Below are positions 18,882-28,666 of a stretch of 64,000 nucleotides of DNA, in pieces. This DNA is from Candidatus Fermentithermobacillaceae bacterium (GTDB taxonomy: Bacteria > Bacillota > Sulfobacillia > Fermentithermobacillales > DUSS01): positions 62,001-126,000 of the forward strand of contig DYEQ01000031.1 in assembly GCA_020725645.1 (NCBI GenBank). Direction: 5' to 3'. Position numbers and translations under genes: made by a program. Under the pieces are notes generated by a model. It had not been told where the DNA came from and ran no database searches. It saw nothing but the letters and a program-made list of their open reading frames with translations. The stretch's first letter is position 1. The number at the start of each line of letters is the position of its first letter.

Positions 18882-21368
18882 TTATGAACACCGGGTCTCC
18901 ACGGTGAACCCGCCCTGCTTCTCCACTACTACCTTTAGTGTGCGCCTTGCGTCTGAAAGAACGTCAGCAGTAGGTATCGAGAGGAAATCACTCTTAAAAC
19001 GCTCCTGGGTCTTGACCAGCTCACCGTCTACGGAGATTATGTCCCCAAAGCCGTAGAGGAACATCTCCACCCGCCTCCAGAGCGCCCTATAGTCACCGCA
19101 GGGCGTTCCGACGGCAATTTGTTCCTTCGTCACGGTGATCCTCGTGCGGGCGAATGCTCCGTTCCTGTAGGCGTATCCGTCCCCTTCGTCTTCGTACAGT
19201 TCAAAGACGCCTTCCCCGGCGAACACGTGGAGCGTCAGCGTATCAAAGGGATCTTCGGCGGACTGCATCGTTCGCGTAGGAAATACACCGGCACCACGAT
19301 ACGCGCTCGTGTGTGAGATCTCGGGGCCCATCGGCACCACCCCGCCTGCCCGAACGAAAACCGGCACGATGTCGAGGGGCGCATTAGCTACGATATGCCT
19401 TCCGCCGCGGTAGCGGCGACCCGTCCAGAAATCGTACCATTCACCCCGCGGGAGATACACAAGCCTTTTGGTCTGTCCGGGAAGGTAGACCGGCGCGACC
19501 AGGATATCCCGTCCCAGCAGAAACTCGTCGCTCAGATTCTCTACCCGCTCGTCATGCTGTTCCTCGAGGATCAGGGGCCTCATAACAGGCAGTCCAGTGC
19601 GGGAAGCTTCTTCGAACAAGGTGTAAAAGAGCGGGAGCAGCCGGTAGCGAAGTTTGATGTAACAACGGCAGATATCTTCCACCTCCAGCCCGAACGACCA
19701 TGGTTCCTGGTCTCTGGTGCCGAAAGCGGTATGCCCCCGGAAGAATGGCATGAAAGCTCCCATTTCCATCCATCTAGCGTACAATTCCGCCGTGGCGTCA
19801 CCGCCGAAACCTCCGACATCGACACCGACAAAGGGAACGCCGGACAGCCCCATTCCCATGCAAAGGGGCATCGAGGCGAGAAGGTGCTCCCACCAGGAAT
19901 GGTTATCGCCCATCCATACGGCGGCGTATCGCTGAATACCTGCGTAACCCGAGCGCGTGAGGATGAAGGGTCTTTTCTCCGGCGCGTAGCGTCGCAGGGC
20001 GTCGTAAGTAGCTCGACTCATGGTGAAGCCGTAAAGGTTATGGACGTCCCTGTGCTGAACCCGCCTGCCATCCTCGCCTTGTAGCACATCGTGAGGGAGA
20101 GTGCGCTCACCCTGGAAGTTTTTCCTGAAGCTCGCGGGCTCGTTCATGTCGAGCCAGATCCCGGCAACCCCCTTATCAACGTAGGCTTCCTTCAGTTTCT
20201 TCCCCCACCACGACCTCGTTTTCTCCCGGAAGAAATCGGGGAAAGCTGACGGACCGGGCCATACTTCCCCCACATGAACGGTTCCGTCGGGGTTTGTGAT
20301 GAAGTGACGTTCCTCGAGCCCTTCGCGGTACACCTGAAACTCGGGGTCCACCTTGATGCCCGGGTCTACAATGGTCACCACCTTGAAACTGTCCCGTGCC
20401 AGATCGTCGATCAGACGCTCGGGGTCGGGAAACCGCTCTTTGTCCCACGTGAACACCCGGTATCCATCCATGTAATGAATGTCGAGCCAGATGGCATCGC
20501 AGGGTATGTTCTTCTCCCGAAAAGCTTTCGCCACCTCGCGGACTCGGGCTTCCGGATAGTAGCTGTACCGGCACTGGTGATATCCCAGGGCCCACAGGGG
20601 CGGAAGCTCCATTCTTCCCGTGAGCTCCGTGTACCGGACGACGATATCCGTGATGGTCGGACCCGCAAAGACGTACGCGTCGAGGATCGGGCTCAAGACC
20701 TCCACCGAGTATGTGCGTGCCGGCTCGCAAGAGCCCAGATCGAAGAAGCTCCGGGCGGCGCAATCCACGAAAAGTCCGTGAGCTTTCCCTTTGCGAAGAC
20801 CGATGAGAAACGGGATGCTCTGGTACATCGGGTCAGTTCCGGGAGTGTGAAGAGGGTCGTCTGTGGCCCACATCTCGTACTTCTTTCCCCGCCTGTCGAG
20901 GAAGCCCATCTTCTGCCCGAGACCGTAAAAGCGTTCGTCCGGCTCGAGAACCCGGTGAATCGTTATTCGGTCCCGGGAAACCTCAATCGCTTCGTCCGCG
21001 GCAAATAAGCGACCCCCACGGTACCATTTGACTTGAAGGGGAGAAAAGCCCACTTTCACCCGCACTCCGGAGCCAGAGTTCGCTTCGCCCGGCGCCTCCC
21101 GGGAGACAGAAAGAGAAACCCCCTGCCCGGTCCGGGTAACTGTTGCCCTGACCGGAGGCCAGGCCTTCTTCGCTATAGCTCCGGTGGGAATTACATCGCG
21201 GCCCCCCGCAGCGGAAATCGTCATCCTCACCAGGTCTTCCGCCAGGGGCGTTAGAACAACCCTGGCCGCAGCTGTGATTATGGTAAGCACACCGCCATCA
21301 AATTCCCAGTCCAACAGGGAATCCAGTGCGCGCACAGCATTCACTTCCTTCCTCGGGACCATCACCAC
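18882..21368 (-). CDS. Glycoside hydrolase family 31 alpha-glucosidase/xylosidase-like
   Basis: GIWLDMNEPASF catalytic motif, RPFILTRSGYAGIQRYAAVWMGDNHSWWEHL, GVDVGGFGGD. Confidence 0.95.
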   Translation of the reverse strand: MVMVPRKEVNAVRALDSLLDWEFDGGVLTIITAAARVVLTPLAEDLVRMTISAAGGRDVIPTGAIAKKAWPPVRATVTRTGQGVSLSVSREAPGEANSGSGVRVKVGFSPLQVKWYRGGRLFAADEAIEVSRDRITIHRVLEPDERFYGLGQKMGFLDRRGKKYEMWATDDPLHTPGTDPMYQSIPFLIGLRKGKAHGLFVDCAARSFFDLGSCEPARTYSVEVLSPILDAYVFAGPTITDIVVRYTELTGRMELPPLWALGYHQCRYSYYPEARVREVAKAFREKNIPCDAIWLDIHYMDGYRVFTWDKERFPDPERLIDDLARDSFKVVTIVDPGIKVDPEFQVYREGLEERHFITNPDGTVHVGEVWPGPSAFPDFFREKTRSWWGKKLKEAYVDKGVAGIWLDMNEPASFRKNFQGERTLPHDVLQGEDGRRVQHRDVHNLYGFTMSRATYDALRRYAPEKRPFILTRSGYAGIQRYAAVWMGDNHSWWEHLLASMPLCMGMGLSGVPFVGVDVGGFGGDATAELYARWMEMGAFMPFFRGHTAFGTRDQEPWSFGLEVEDICRCYIKLRYRLLPLFYTLFEEASRTGLPVMRPLILEEQHDERVENLSDEFLLGRDILVAPVYLPGQTKRLVYLPRGEWYDFWTGRRYRGGRHIVANAPLDIVPVFVRAGGVVPMGPEISHTSAYRGAGVFPTRTMQSAEDPFDTLTLHVFAGEGVFELYEDEGDGYAYRNGAFARTRITVTKEQIAVGTPCGDYRALWRRVEMFLYGFGDIISVDGELVKTQERFKSDFLSIPTADVLSDARRTLKVVVEKQGGFTVETRCS

Positions 21369-21473
21369 TAAAACGTATCATAGGCGCTTCATCGGCAACA
21401 GCGGGTATACCCGAATGGAAGCGAACTGATCTCTACTTACTCAACGAGTGATTTTGATGAAACCACGCGCACC

Positions 21474-21743
21474 CTACGGAAATCTAAGGCGGCCGTCAGG
21501 GACAAAAGGTGTGGACGAGACACAAATTGAATTCGGGAGTGTGAGCCTATAGCTTGCGCCGTCTTCTCCCTTTTCGGCGACGCGTTCCAGGGTATATTTC
21601 ACCAGGTACTCGCTATTCCCGGACGGCCTCGGACTGCCGCCGATGCCCAGAACCAGCACGTGCCCGGAAACGTTACGCCCATCTTCAGAAGTTCTTATTT
21701 GGTCCTTAACGGTTTTTTCGTCATCAAGCCCTGAAGCGTACAA
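21474..21743 (-). pseudogene. NADPH-dependent FMN reductase/flavodoxin-like fragment (N-terminal only)
   Basis: VLVLGIGGSPRPSGNSEYLVKYTLERVAEKGEDGASYRL (FMN-binding GSPR..GNS motif), then unrelated residues and a stop. Confidence 0.6.
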
Positions 21744-21965
21744 TGCTCCTCTCCCCCTTCTAGTTTGTCAGGTTCGTCAGAACTACTTGTAAGGCCCATC
21801 ATAGCTACAACCTATCACATGGGTTGTATGGCCGATAGCCCGACTGCGTCTTTAGAGCTATCGCAACTTTCAAGATTACCCCAATCAAGGAATACTTCGC
21901 CCCTGTGAAGAACTAGGAATATCGAGGTACTCCTCAACAGTACTAGCTGATTTGGAGGCGCAAAG

Positions 21966-23153
21966 ATGGACAAGGATCAGATGCATTTCGAAACCAAGGT
22001 CATGCACGTAGGCCACGAACCTGACCCCTGTACAGGATCGATTACCACCCCGATTTACCAGACTTCGACCTTTGTATTTCCCAACGTGGATGAGGGCGCA
22101 GCCCGTTTCAGGGGCGAGCGCGAAGGCTACATTTACACGAGGCTGGGCAACCCCACTGTGGCAGCCCTCGAAAGGTGCGTGAGCGCCCTGGAGGGCGCCG
22201 AGAAAGGGCTTGCCTTCGGTTCCGGCATGGCGGCGATTTCCGCATTGCTCCTGGCCATCGTTAAGTCAGGAGATCACGTCGTGGCCGATAAATGTATCTA
22301 TGGGTCCACTTACACTTTCCTGGCAGCCACACTCATGCGGTTTGGCGTAGAAGTGGACTTCGTCGACTGCTCCGACATCGGGCAGATCGCCGCATCTCTG
22401 AAGCCGAACACCCGGATCATCTACTTTGAGACCCCGGCCAACCCCATGATGAAGATGGTGGATATGGAAGCGGTGGCCCGGTTGGCCAAACCCCGTGGCA
22501 TAATCACCGTGGTAGACAACACTTTTATGAGCCCCTACTTCCAGAGGCCGCTGGAATGGGGCATCGACATCGTGATTCACAGCGCCACGAAATACCTGGG
22601 TGGCCATGGGGATGTCCTGGGTGGCCTCATAGTTGGCGCCGCCGAACTGATCGATCTCGTGAGGACCACTACCCAAAAGGATGTCGGCGGGATCATGTCG
22701 CCCTTCGACGCCTGGCTCATTTTAAGAGGAATCAAGACCCTCGCCGTGAGAATGGAGCGTCATGAGAGAAACGCCATGAAAGTAGCGGAGTTTCTCGAGA
22801 AGCATCCCGCCGTCGAACGCGTCTATTATCCGGGACTGCCGTCCCATCCCCAATACGCAATAGGAAAGAAGCAGATGACCGGATTCGGCGGGATGATGTC
22901 GTTCGAGTTGAAGGGCGGCTTCGAAGCTGGGCGCACCCTCATGGACTCGGTGAAGCTGTGCCATCTGGCAGTCAGTTTGGGTGAGACCAGCACTCTGATA
23001 GAACATCCGGCCTCCATGACCCATTCGGTCCTGACCCCGGAAGAACGTCAAGCTGCCGGGATATCGGAAGGTCTCGTCAGGCTGTCGGTAGGGCTCGAAC
23101 ATCCCGACGATATCATCGCCGATCTCGAACAGGGACTTGCCAAATTCCGATGA
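21966..23153 (+). CDS. Methionine gamma-lyase/cystathionine gamma-synthase family PLP enzyme
   Basis: TPIYQTSTFVFPNVDEGAARF, YTRLGNPT, HSATKYLGGHGDVLGG (PLP Lys), SLGETSTLIEHPASMTHS. Confidence 0.95.
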   Translation: MDKDQMHFETKVMHVGHEPDPCTGSITTPIYQTSTFVFPNVDEGAARFRGEREGYIYTRLGNPTVAALERCVSALEGAEKGLAFGSGMAAISALLLAIVKSGDHVVADKCIYGSTYTFLAATLMRFGVEVDFVDCSDIGQIAASLKPNTRIIYFETPANPMMKMVDMEAVARLAKPRGIITVVDNTFMSPYFQRPLEWGIDIVIHSATKYLGGHGDVLGGLIVGAAELIDLVRTTTQKDVGGIMSPFDAWLILRGIKTLAVRMERHERNAMKVAEFLEKHPAVERVYYPGLPSHPQYAIGKKQMTGFGGMMSFELKGGFEAGRTLMDSVKLCHLAVSLGETSTLIEHPASMTHSVLTPEERQAAGISEGLVRLSVGLEHPDDIIADLEQGLAKFR

Positions 23154-23287
23154 GTCGCCTGCATCTCGCGGGGCGGCGTGCAGGTTGCTTGGACGAGGGT
23201 GTGGCCGCGGTGTAAGCCGGTTGGATAGCGGCAAGTTGGTACCGGTACTCAGGTACCGTATATATACCGTAAAGGGAGGTTTTCGTG

Positions 23288-24193
23288 ATGTTTGTGCCGT
23301 ATGACCTAGGACTGGCAATTGTCGGCATCGGAGCCCTCATATGGCTGGTGGGAGTAGTCGTGGCCCTCAGCCGGAAGGAAACGGCGACGGCGGTCACCCA
23401 CGCCGTAATCGGCCTGCTTATTCTCGTGCCGTCGTATATCTTCGTCACCTCTGGCGGATTTATAGGCGCCGCCGTTCTCGCAGTGATAGTCTTGTCGTCT
23501 GTGAGAGTAGTGTCCGAGTACATGAGGGGGGTCGTGTTTCGCTTCGGCCGGATGCACGGGATTCTGAACCCGGGGATAAGCGTGATCATGCCCTTCGGAA
23601 TAGACCAGGTCAAGATGGTCGACATCCGGACATTCACGATCGATGTCCCCAAGCAGGAGATAATCACGAAGGACAACATCCCGGTCATGGTCGACGCCGT
23701 CGTGTATTTCAATGTCTTCGACCCGGTGCTGGCCGTAGTGAAGGTGGCCAATTACGTACACAGCACGAGCCTTCTGGGTCAGACCATCCTCCGCTCTATC
23801 CTGGGCCAGCACGAACTGGACGAGATCTTGAGCAAGCGACAGGAACTCAACTCCGTGCTCCGCACGCTTTTGGACGAGGCAACGGACCCGTGGGGTATCA
23901 AAGTATCCATGGTCGAGATAAAGTCCATTGAACTTCCGGACACCATGAAGCGAGCTATGGCGCGGCAAGCTGAGGCCGAGCGGGAACGCAGAGGCAAGAT
24001 CATAGCGGCGGAAGGAGAGCTCCAGGCTTCTCAGAAGCTGGCCGAAGCTGCCCAGATCATGAGTTCGCAGCCGCTCACCATGCAACTTCGTTTCCTTCAA
24101 ACGCTGACGGAGATAGCTGCGGAGCAGAACTCCACCGTGGTGTTCCCGATCCCCGTTGAGCTCCTTAAGTACTTCGGTGGTAGCGGCAAGTAG
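23288..24193 (+). CDS. SPFH/band 7 (slipin/stomatin-like) membrane protein
   Basis: SEYMRGVVFRFGRMHGILNPGISVIMPFGIDQVKMVDIRTFTIDVPKQEIITKDNIPVMVDAVVYFNV; KRAMARQAEAERERRGKIIAAEGELQAS. Confidence 0.93.
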   Translation: MFVPYDLGLAIVGIGALIWLVGVVVALSRKETATAVTHAVIGLLILVPSYIFVTSGGFIGAAVLAVIVLSSVRVVSEYMRGVVFRFGRMHGILNPGISVIMPFGIDQVKMVDIRTFTIDVPKQEIITKDNIPVMVDAVVYFNVFDPVLAVVKVANYVHSTSLLGQTILRSILGQHELDEILSKRQELNSVLRTLLDEATDPWGIKVSMVEIKSIELPDTMKRAMARQAEAERERRGKIIAAEGELQASQKLAEAAQIMSSQPLTMQLRFLQTLTEIAAEQNSTVVFPIPVELLKYFGGSGK

Positions 24194-24229
24194 CTTGAGG
24201 ACTCAAGGGATTTCGTGAGGGCTCGAAGA

Positions 24230-24274
24230 TGGTCGGGGAGCCGGGACTTGAACCCGGGGCCTCATGGTCCCAAA
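24230..24274 (-). repeat. tRNA-Pro 3'-end fragment; distal attachment-site repeat of an integrative element
   Basis: 45-bp perfect match (tggtcggggagccgggacttgaacccggggcctcatggtcccaaa) to 29189-29233 inside the intact tRNA-Pro; cloverleaf incomplete here. Confidence 0.9.
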
Positions 24275-24445
24275 TTATGTCCAGACCATCTACGTGTGTA
24301 TCGGATAGTCAATATGCTGCGGTTATGTTCCATGCAAGTCTGTGTTTTTGACCGTTTTCTACCCGCATTCCTATCAAGATTCCTATCAAACTCGGGAGCT
24401 ACCATCAAGGAAATGTGCTAGTTTGGTTGGCGGACATGCGTTACG

Positions 24446-24600
24446 TCATTCGCGCATCAGCGCGAAATTGATGAGCAGCCTCGCCGTCCGGCCGTTGCCA
24501 TCGGCAAACGGGTGGATGTGCGCGATCTTCCGGTGCTGCACCGCAGCCCGCTCAACCGGGTGCAGGGCTGCGCCGTGGTCCGGTACCACTCCACGCTCTC
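24446..24600 (-). pseudogene. Fic/DOC-family fragment
   Basis: Reverse-strand frame: [46 protein letters not shown], containing the Fic motif HPFxxGNGRxxR; upstream part lost. Confidence 0.85.
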
Positions 24601-24825
24601 GGCCATCCTGACCGGCACCTCTACCGCGGGAGGCGGACGGTGCCGGCTGCCTGCTATCAGGACATCACCCCGGCGGTAGCGTCCTGCTTCCCCCGGCCAC
24701 GAAATCCGCGACGCGCGCACCCACCCACACCGCACCCCGATCGAGCGGTATCGAAATCAGCGTTCCCAGCCTGTCACTCCCCACCCTGATTTCCGCCCCG
24801 CCATTCGGGGCATCCTAGTGTCGTT

Positions 24826-25323
24826 TTGCCTTCCCGAGAGGTTTTCATTAGAAACGTCAAAGATATGTTGTCCCGGAAGGGCCTCCGACTCAAGGATCTC
24901 TCCAAAGGGACCGGGATACCTTTATCTCATCTCTCACTGGCGCCCAACGGAACCCGGTCACTCGGCGACGATATGAAGGACAAGATCGCTCCATTTCTAG
25001 GAGTATCAGTGTCTCGCCTGTATTCGGAAGAACCCGTGCTACCAGAGGTTGAAGCCACTGGTCTTCTCATACACGACCCGGAACGGCGGGAGCTTCGGCA
25101 GGTTTTGGATACTTTTCTTACGGCCACACACATGGAAGAGCTACGCCGTTCGTTTTACGTAGCCCTTGGGACGCTAAACGATGCGGAGGCCCGTTCGGTC
25201 AAGCGTTTCCTCATAGAGGTGCTGAGGGACAAGACTGACCGGACGAAAGTGAGGCTGCGACATTCGAACGTCGGGCTGGACTATCTCGGGAAGAACAGAA
25301 GCTCCTTGCCCTCTGCCTCATAG
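24826..25323 (+). pseudogene. XRE-family HTH regulator, probably frameshifted remnant
   Basis: VFIRNVKDMLSRKGLRLKDLSKGTGIPLSHLS; another frame continues at about 25255 as ESEAATFERRAGLSREEQKLLALCLIAGSGARLEWVKAVSGLSDEAFGTLTEKLRSRSLI. Confidence 0.6.
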
Positions 25324-25599
25324 CTGGCTCTGGCGCCAGACTGGAATGGGTGAAGGCCGTCTCAGGCTTGAGCGACGAAGCATTCGGAACGTTGACGGAG
25401 AAGCTCCGCTCCCGCTCTCTCATCAGGCTGGTTGAAGGCGAGGGTGCGGTGCGGGCCAGTTTCCCCGCATCAGTCCCCATTCCGAGTCCTGGTTCGCTGT
25501 TTACCCAAGAGAGGCTCCGTGCGATATATCTCACCCTGGCGCGGGCAATGAAAACCGCGCCCGACGAGGGTCCGTTCTTCGAGAGCAAGCTTGCGGAGC

Positions 25600-25795
25600 T
25601 CCTGCTGAAAGCCGGCCCGCAAGGCATAAGTCTTGCCGCAGCCGGCTCGCCGAGGATCACGCCCATGCCTCTGGTCTCCACGAGGTACTTGATGCGGGCC
25701 AGGGCCTGTTTGAAGCGCTTCGAGGGGAAATGGTCCTGAGGCCTGATGTCCTTGGTGAACGGGTCCTGAGAAAGCGAGTAGAATGCCCTGTACAT
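25600..25795 (-). pseudogene. IS-associated ExeA-like AAA ATPase, 5' remnant with frameshift in the P-loop
   Basis: MYRAFYSLSQDPFTKDIRPQDHFPSKRFKQALARIKYLVETRGMGVILGEP then, in another frame, GCGKTYALRAGFQQEL. Confidence 0.75.
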
Positions 25796-25798
25796 GAT

Positions 25799-26464
25799 TC
25801 ATTCCTCCTCCGCATCCAGTTCAGACAGGCGAAGAGCCGGCTTTTCCCTTTTGACCCTGGCGTTTTCGTGGAGGTTTACGGGTTTCGTTCTGGCCACCTC
25901 CATCCCTCCGTCGTAGATCAGGACTTCGCTCAGATCGTCCGGGCCGAATCTGCCCTCGACCCTTTTGCGGATGAGCGCCGGAGGCAGTTCGAAGAGATGG
26001 TTTTGCACGGATATGGTGGAGTCGTGACGCACCTTGCGGATTTCCCTTCGGAGAAAAATAGGATCCAGGATCGACGGGTCGTCCAGCATCTTCAGGGAAC
26101 TGGACCGAGACATGTACATGTCAATGGGGGACATCCCGATGCCGCTGTGGGGCCGTGAGTTGTAATCCCTTTCGAGCCACGCGAGGAAAGACTGGTTGAG
26201 GGAATCGAGGGTCAGTCCTTCGTAATCGAGGGTTGAAAGAAACCTTTGCCTGACCGACAGGAAGAATCTCTCGATTTTGCCTTTGGCCGAGGGTCGTAGG
26301 GTTTTGTGTGGACGAGAGCGATACCCAAGGATTCCGCTGAAACCGGGGGACGATGGAAGAAGGCAGGAGCGAAATTGTCCTCCCGCACGCAGGGTACAGA
26401 AGCCTCGGAATCCAAACCTGTACTTCGAGGTCCTCCCTCGCTGCATACCGCAGGTACCATCCAT
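25799..26464 (-). pseudogene. DDE-type (rve-like) transposase, C-terminal remnant
   Basis: AKGKIERFFLSVRQRFLSTLDYEGLTLDSLNQSFLAWLERDYNSRPHSGIGMSPIDMYM; catalytic N-terminal part missing/frameshifted. Confidence 0.75.
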
Positions 26465-26591
26465 GGCGCTTCAGATTCACTTTCTTCTTGCAGGCAGGAC
26501 ATTCTCCTGGGACCGGAAACTCAACTGCCTTTGCCAGGGCGACATACTCCTCGAGCGACACGGGTGCTTTCCACAGAATCTGCAAAGTCAT
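26340..26591 (-). pseudogene. Zinc-ribbon (DUF6431-like) IS-accessory ORF, truncated
   Basis: MTLQILWKAPVSLEEYVALAKAVEFPVPGECPACKKKVNLKRHGWYLRYA...YPACGRTISLLPSSIVPRFQ, then junction with transposase sequence. Confidence 0.6.
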
Positions 26592-27087
26592 TCTCCTCCC
26601 ACAGGAAACTGAAAAGAAATCATCACTTTGCTTGAGGGAGGCATTGGCAAGATTCTAGAGGAATGTGACTGAGGAAACTGCTAAACCCGAACAACTAATG
26701 TGCAAAGTGACACCCATTAATGACTATGAACATCATCCCTAGAAGAGAATCCGGCTTCATCCCAAACAGTATAGGTGGGGTTACTTGATGCACCACCTTT
26801 ACGCTGCAATCGCGTCAGAAATTGATTCAGGGAAGGTAACTGTAGTTAACCCGACGCCTGACGACATCGAAGACGCCTGTCCAATACCGGAGCGCAGGTA
26901 CTACAGATGCTGGGTCGATACTTGGGTCTGCAGGAGTACTTGAGGATGTGCACTGGCCCTGCACCACTTCACTTCCCCACTCTGGGTTAGCATCCTGGCA
27001 GGCACGGACATCATCCCACCTTAGTGTTAGTTGTAGCAACAACCGTCAGCGTTCCCCGCAGAAGGCATGGCCCTATTTGCGCGTTTC

Positions 27088-28377
27088 CTATTCAAGCACG
27101 TCTCCTCCGACAAGCATGGTTAAACCGCGGTAAGCGGTACACGCTACCTCCGCCAGCAATGGCCACACACCCCAAAAAATGGTCGCAACAAGCCCCGCTG
27201 CAAAGCCATTATTGTACAGGTTGAGCCCTCCGTGGACCCCACCGACATTTAGTACAACGGCGACATGTAGGATCCCAGCGAGAATGCCTGCCACTGGGCC
27301 GAATAGGCCTGCTATTGGCGCCAGGGCTGTCCCAAACAGCGCTGCGAGTATCGGACCTGGTTCATTCGGGCTAATTCCGAAAAGCTTGCAGCCCAGGAAG
27401 ACACCGAACATGATGGGGATGATGTTCCGAGGGTGTTTTCCGAACGCCGCAAACCCTGCCATCGTGAATAAACCTCCTATCGTGGGCCCGTTGAACGGGC
27501 CGCCGGTGAGGAATACGTAGATACAGCCCACTGTGCCAACCAGCCCGATATTCAGTAACGTAGCAGGCCATCCCGCAACCTGGACAAAGTCACAGGGGGC
27601 TTTACCCGAGGATTTGAGGATCATGATATATTTCTTTAGATTTTGCCTTCCAATCATAACCGCTCCAAGGAGGGTTACAGCGGCGAAAAGCAGGGTAACT
27701 GATATCCCAAGGTGAGTTGACCATTCTGTCGACCATCTGGGAACGTGGTTATGTTTTCCAAACCATCTCACGATTATGGCGTAGACCACTGCGCCCAGTA
27801 TCCCTGCAGCAAATCCGACGTTGTATAGATTGGTTCCGTTGTGGCAGTGGTAGAGACTTGAAGCAATGCTGGGTATAATGAAACCAACCATGACCCCAAC
27901 CAGGATTCCAACATGCCATCCCAGTCCGACGTCGTGGACAATGTGGGTAATGGCCGGAGCCAGAGAGGTAGCGAACAGCGTCGTCACCACAACATCTTTC
28001 AGGGGTTTCCTCGACGCAGTCGCATTCAGAAGCCCGCCAAGGATGATTGGCGTTACGTTAAGTGGGTTCTTTCCGAACAGTGCGAAACCAGTCATAGTCA
28101 TGATTGCGGCCACATGAATGCCTGCAGGACGTATACCTAGGAAACAGAGGATAGCAACGCCGATGAGACCAGTAATCGCCGCATTAACCAGAGCTGCTCC
28201 GACGCCACCCACATCCATGTAGTCAGTAATTAGAACACCAGAGCTGTCCAGGATACGTTGAAGACCTGTAAAGACCTTGTGAGTTTCAACCCACATTCCA
28301 GCCAGGAGCAACAACAATTCGAAGCAAACAAGCGCCAAGGTTTCGGGTGCGAACGCAGCTTTACCCTCTAACTTCAT
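27088..28377 (-). CDS. DUF1576-type polytopic membrane protein
   Basis: Many hydrophobic segments; internally repeated patterns (GFALFGKNPLNVTPIILGG / GFAAFGKHPRNIIPIMFGV; HNGTNLYNVGFAAG / HGGLNLYNNGFAAG); GGAGGAG Shine-Dalgarno before ATG at 28377 (track ORF starts upstream at 28431). Confidence 0.78.
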   Translation of the reverse strand: MKLEGKAAFAPETLALVCFELLLLLAGMWVETHKVFTGLQRILDSSGVLITDYMDVGGVGAALVNAAITGLIGVAILCFLGIRPAGIHVAAIMTMTGFALFGKNPLNVTPIILGGLLNATASRKPLKDVVVTTLFATSLAPAITHIVHDVGLGWHVGILVGVMVGFIIPSIASSLYHCHNGTNLYNVGFAAGILGAVVYAIIVRWFGKHNHVPRWSTEWSTHLGISVTLLFAAVTLLGAVMIGRQNLKKYIMILKSSGKAPCDFVQVAGWPATLLNIGLVGTVGCIYVFLTGGPFNGPTIGGLFTMAGFAAFGKHPRNIIPIMFGVFLGCKLFGISPNEPGPILAALFGTALAPIAGLFGPVAGILAGILHVAVVLNVGGVHGGLNLYNNGFAAGLVATIFWGVWPLLAEVACTAYRGLTMLVGGDVLE

Positions 28378-28588
28378 AGACTCCTCCAATCTGTGTATTA
28401 AGCTTTGCGTACAAACGTGCGGAACTGACAAATTGGCTTACGCACTCGAATTGATAGCGACGAAGGACCCTGACGTTATAGAGCAAATATCCTGCAACAA
28501 TAATGCACGAATCCGGATGACTGGGCAAGATATCATCGCAATCAGACCGCATCTTACGCTCACGGAACAAGAATGCCCTCGGGTTTGG

Positions 28589-28612
28589 CACTTACAATCC
28601 CGAAAACGGGAA
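28589..28612. repeat. Palindrome-containing repeat copy 1 (CACTTACAATCCCGAAAACGGGAA)
   Basis: Near-identical to 28667-28691; core TCCCG-AAAA-CGGGA. Confidence 0.6.
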
Positions 28613-28666
28613 AGGTACTGTAGCTCGCGCACGCCAGGTGCTCACCCGCGTCAAAACGTCAAAAGC

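Noticed and set aside
23306-24100. 264-aa minus-strand ORF
   Set aside because: Antisense to the SPFH gene; His/Arg/Asp-rich composition typical of a shadow ORF.
25350-25739. 129-aa plus-strand ORF as an independent gene
   Set aside because: Its first half reads as the frameshifted continuation of the XRE gene and its second half is antisense to the IS ATPase relic.
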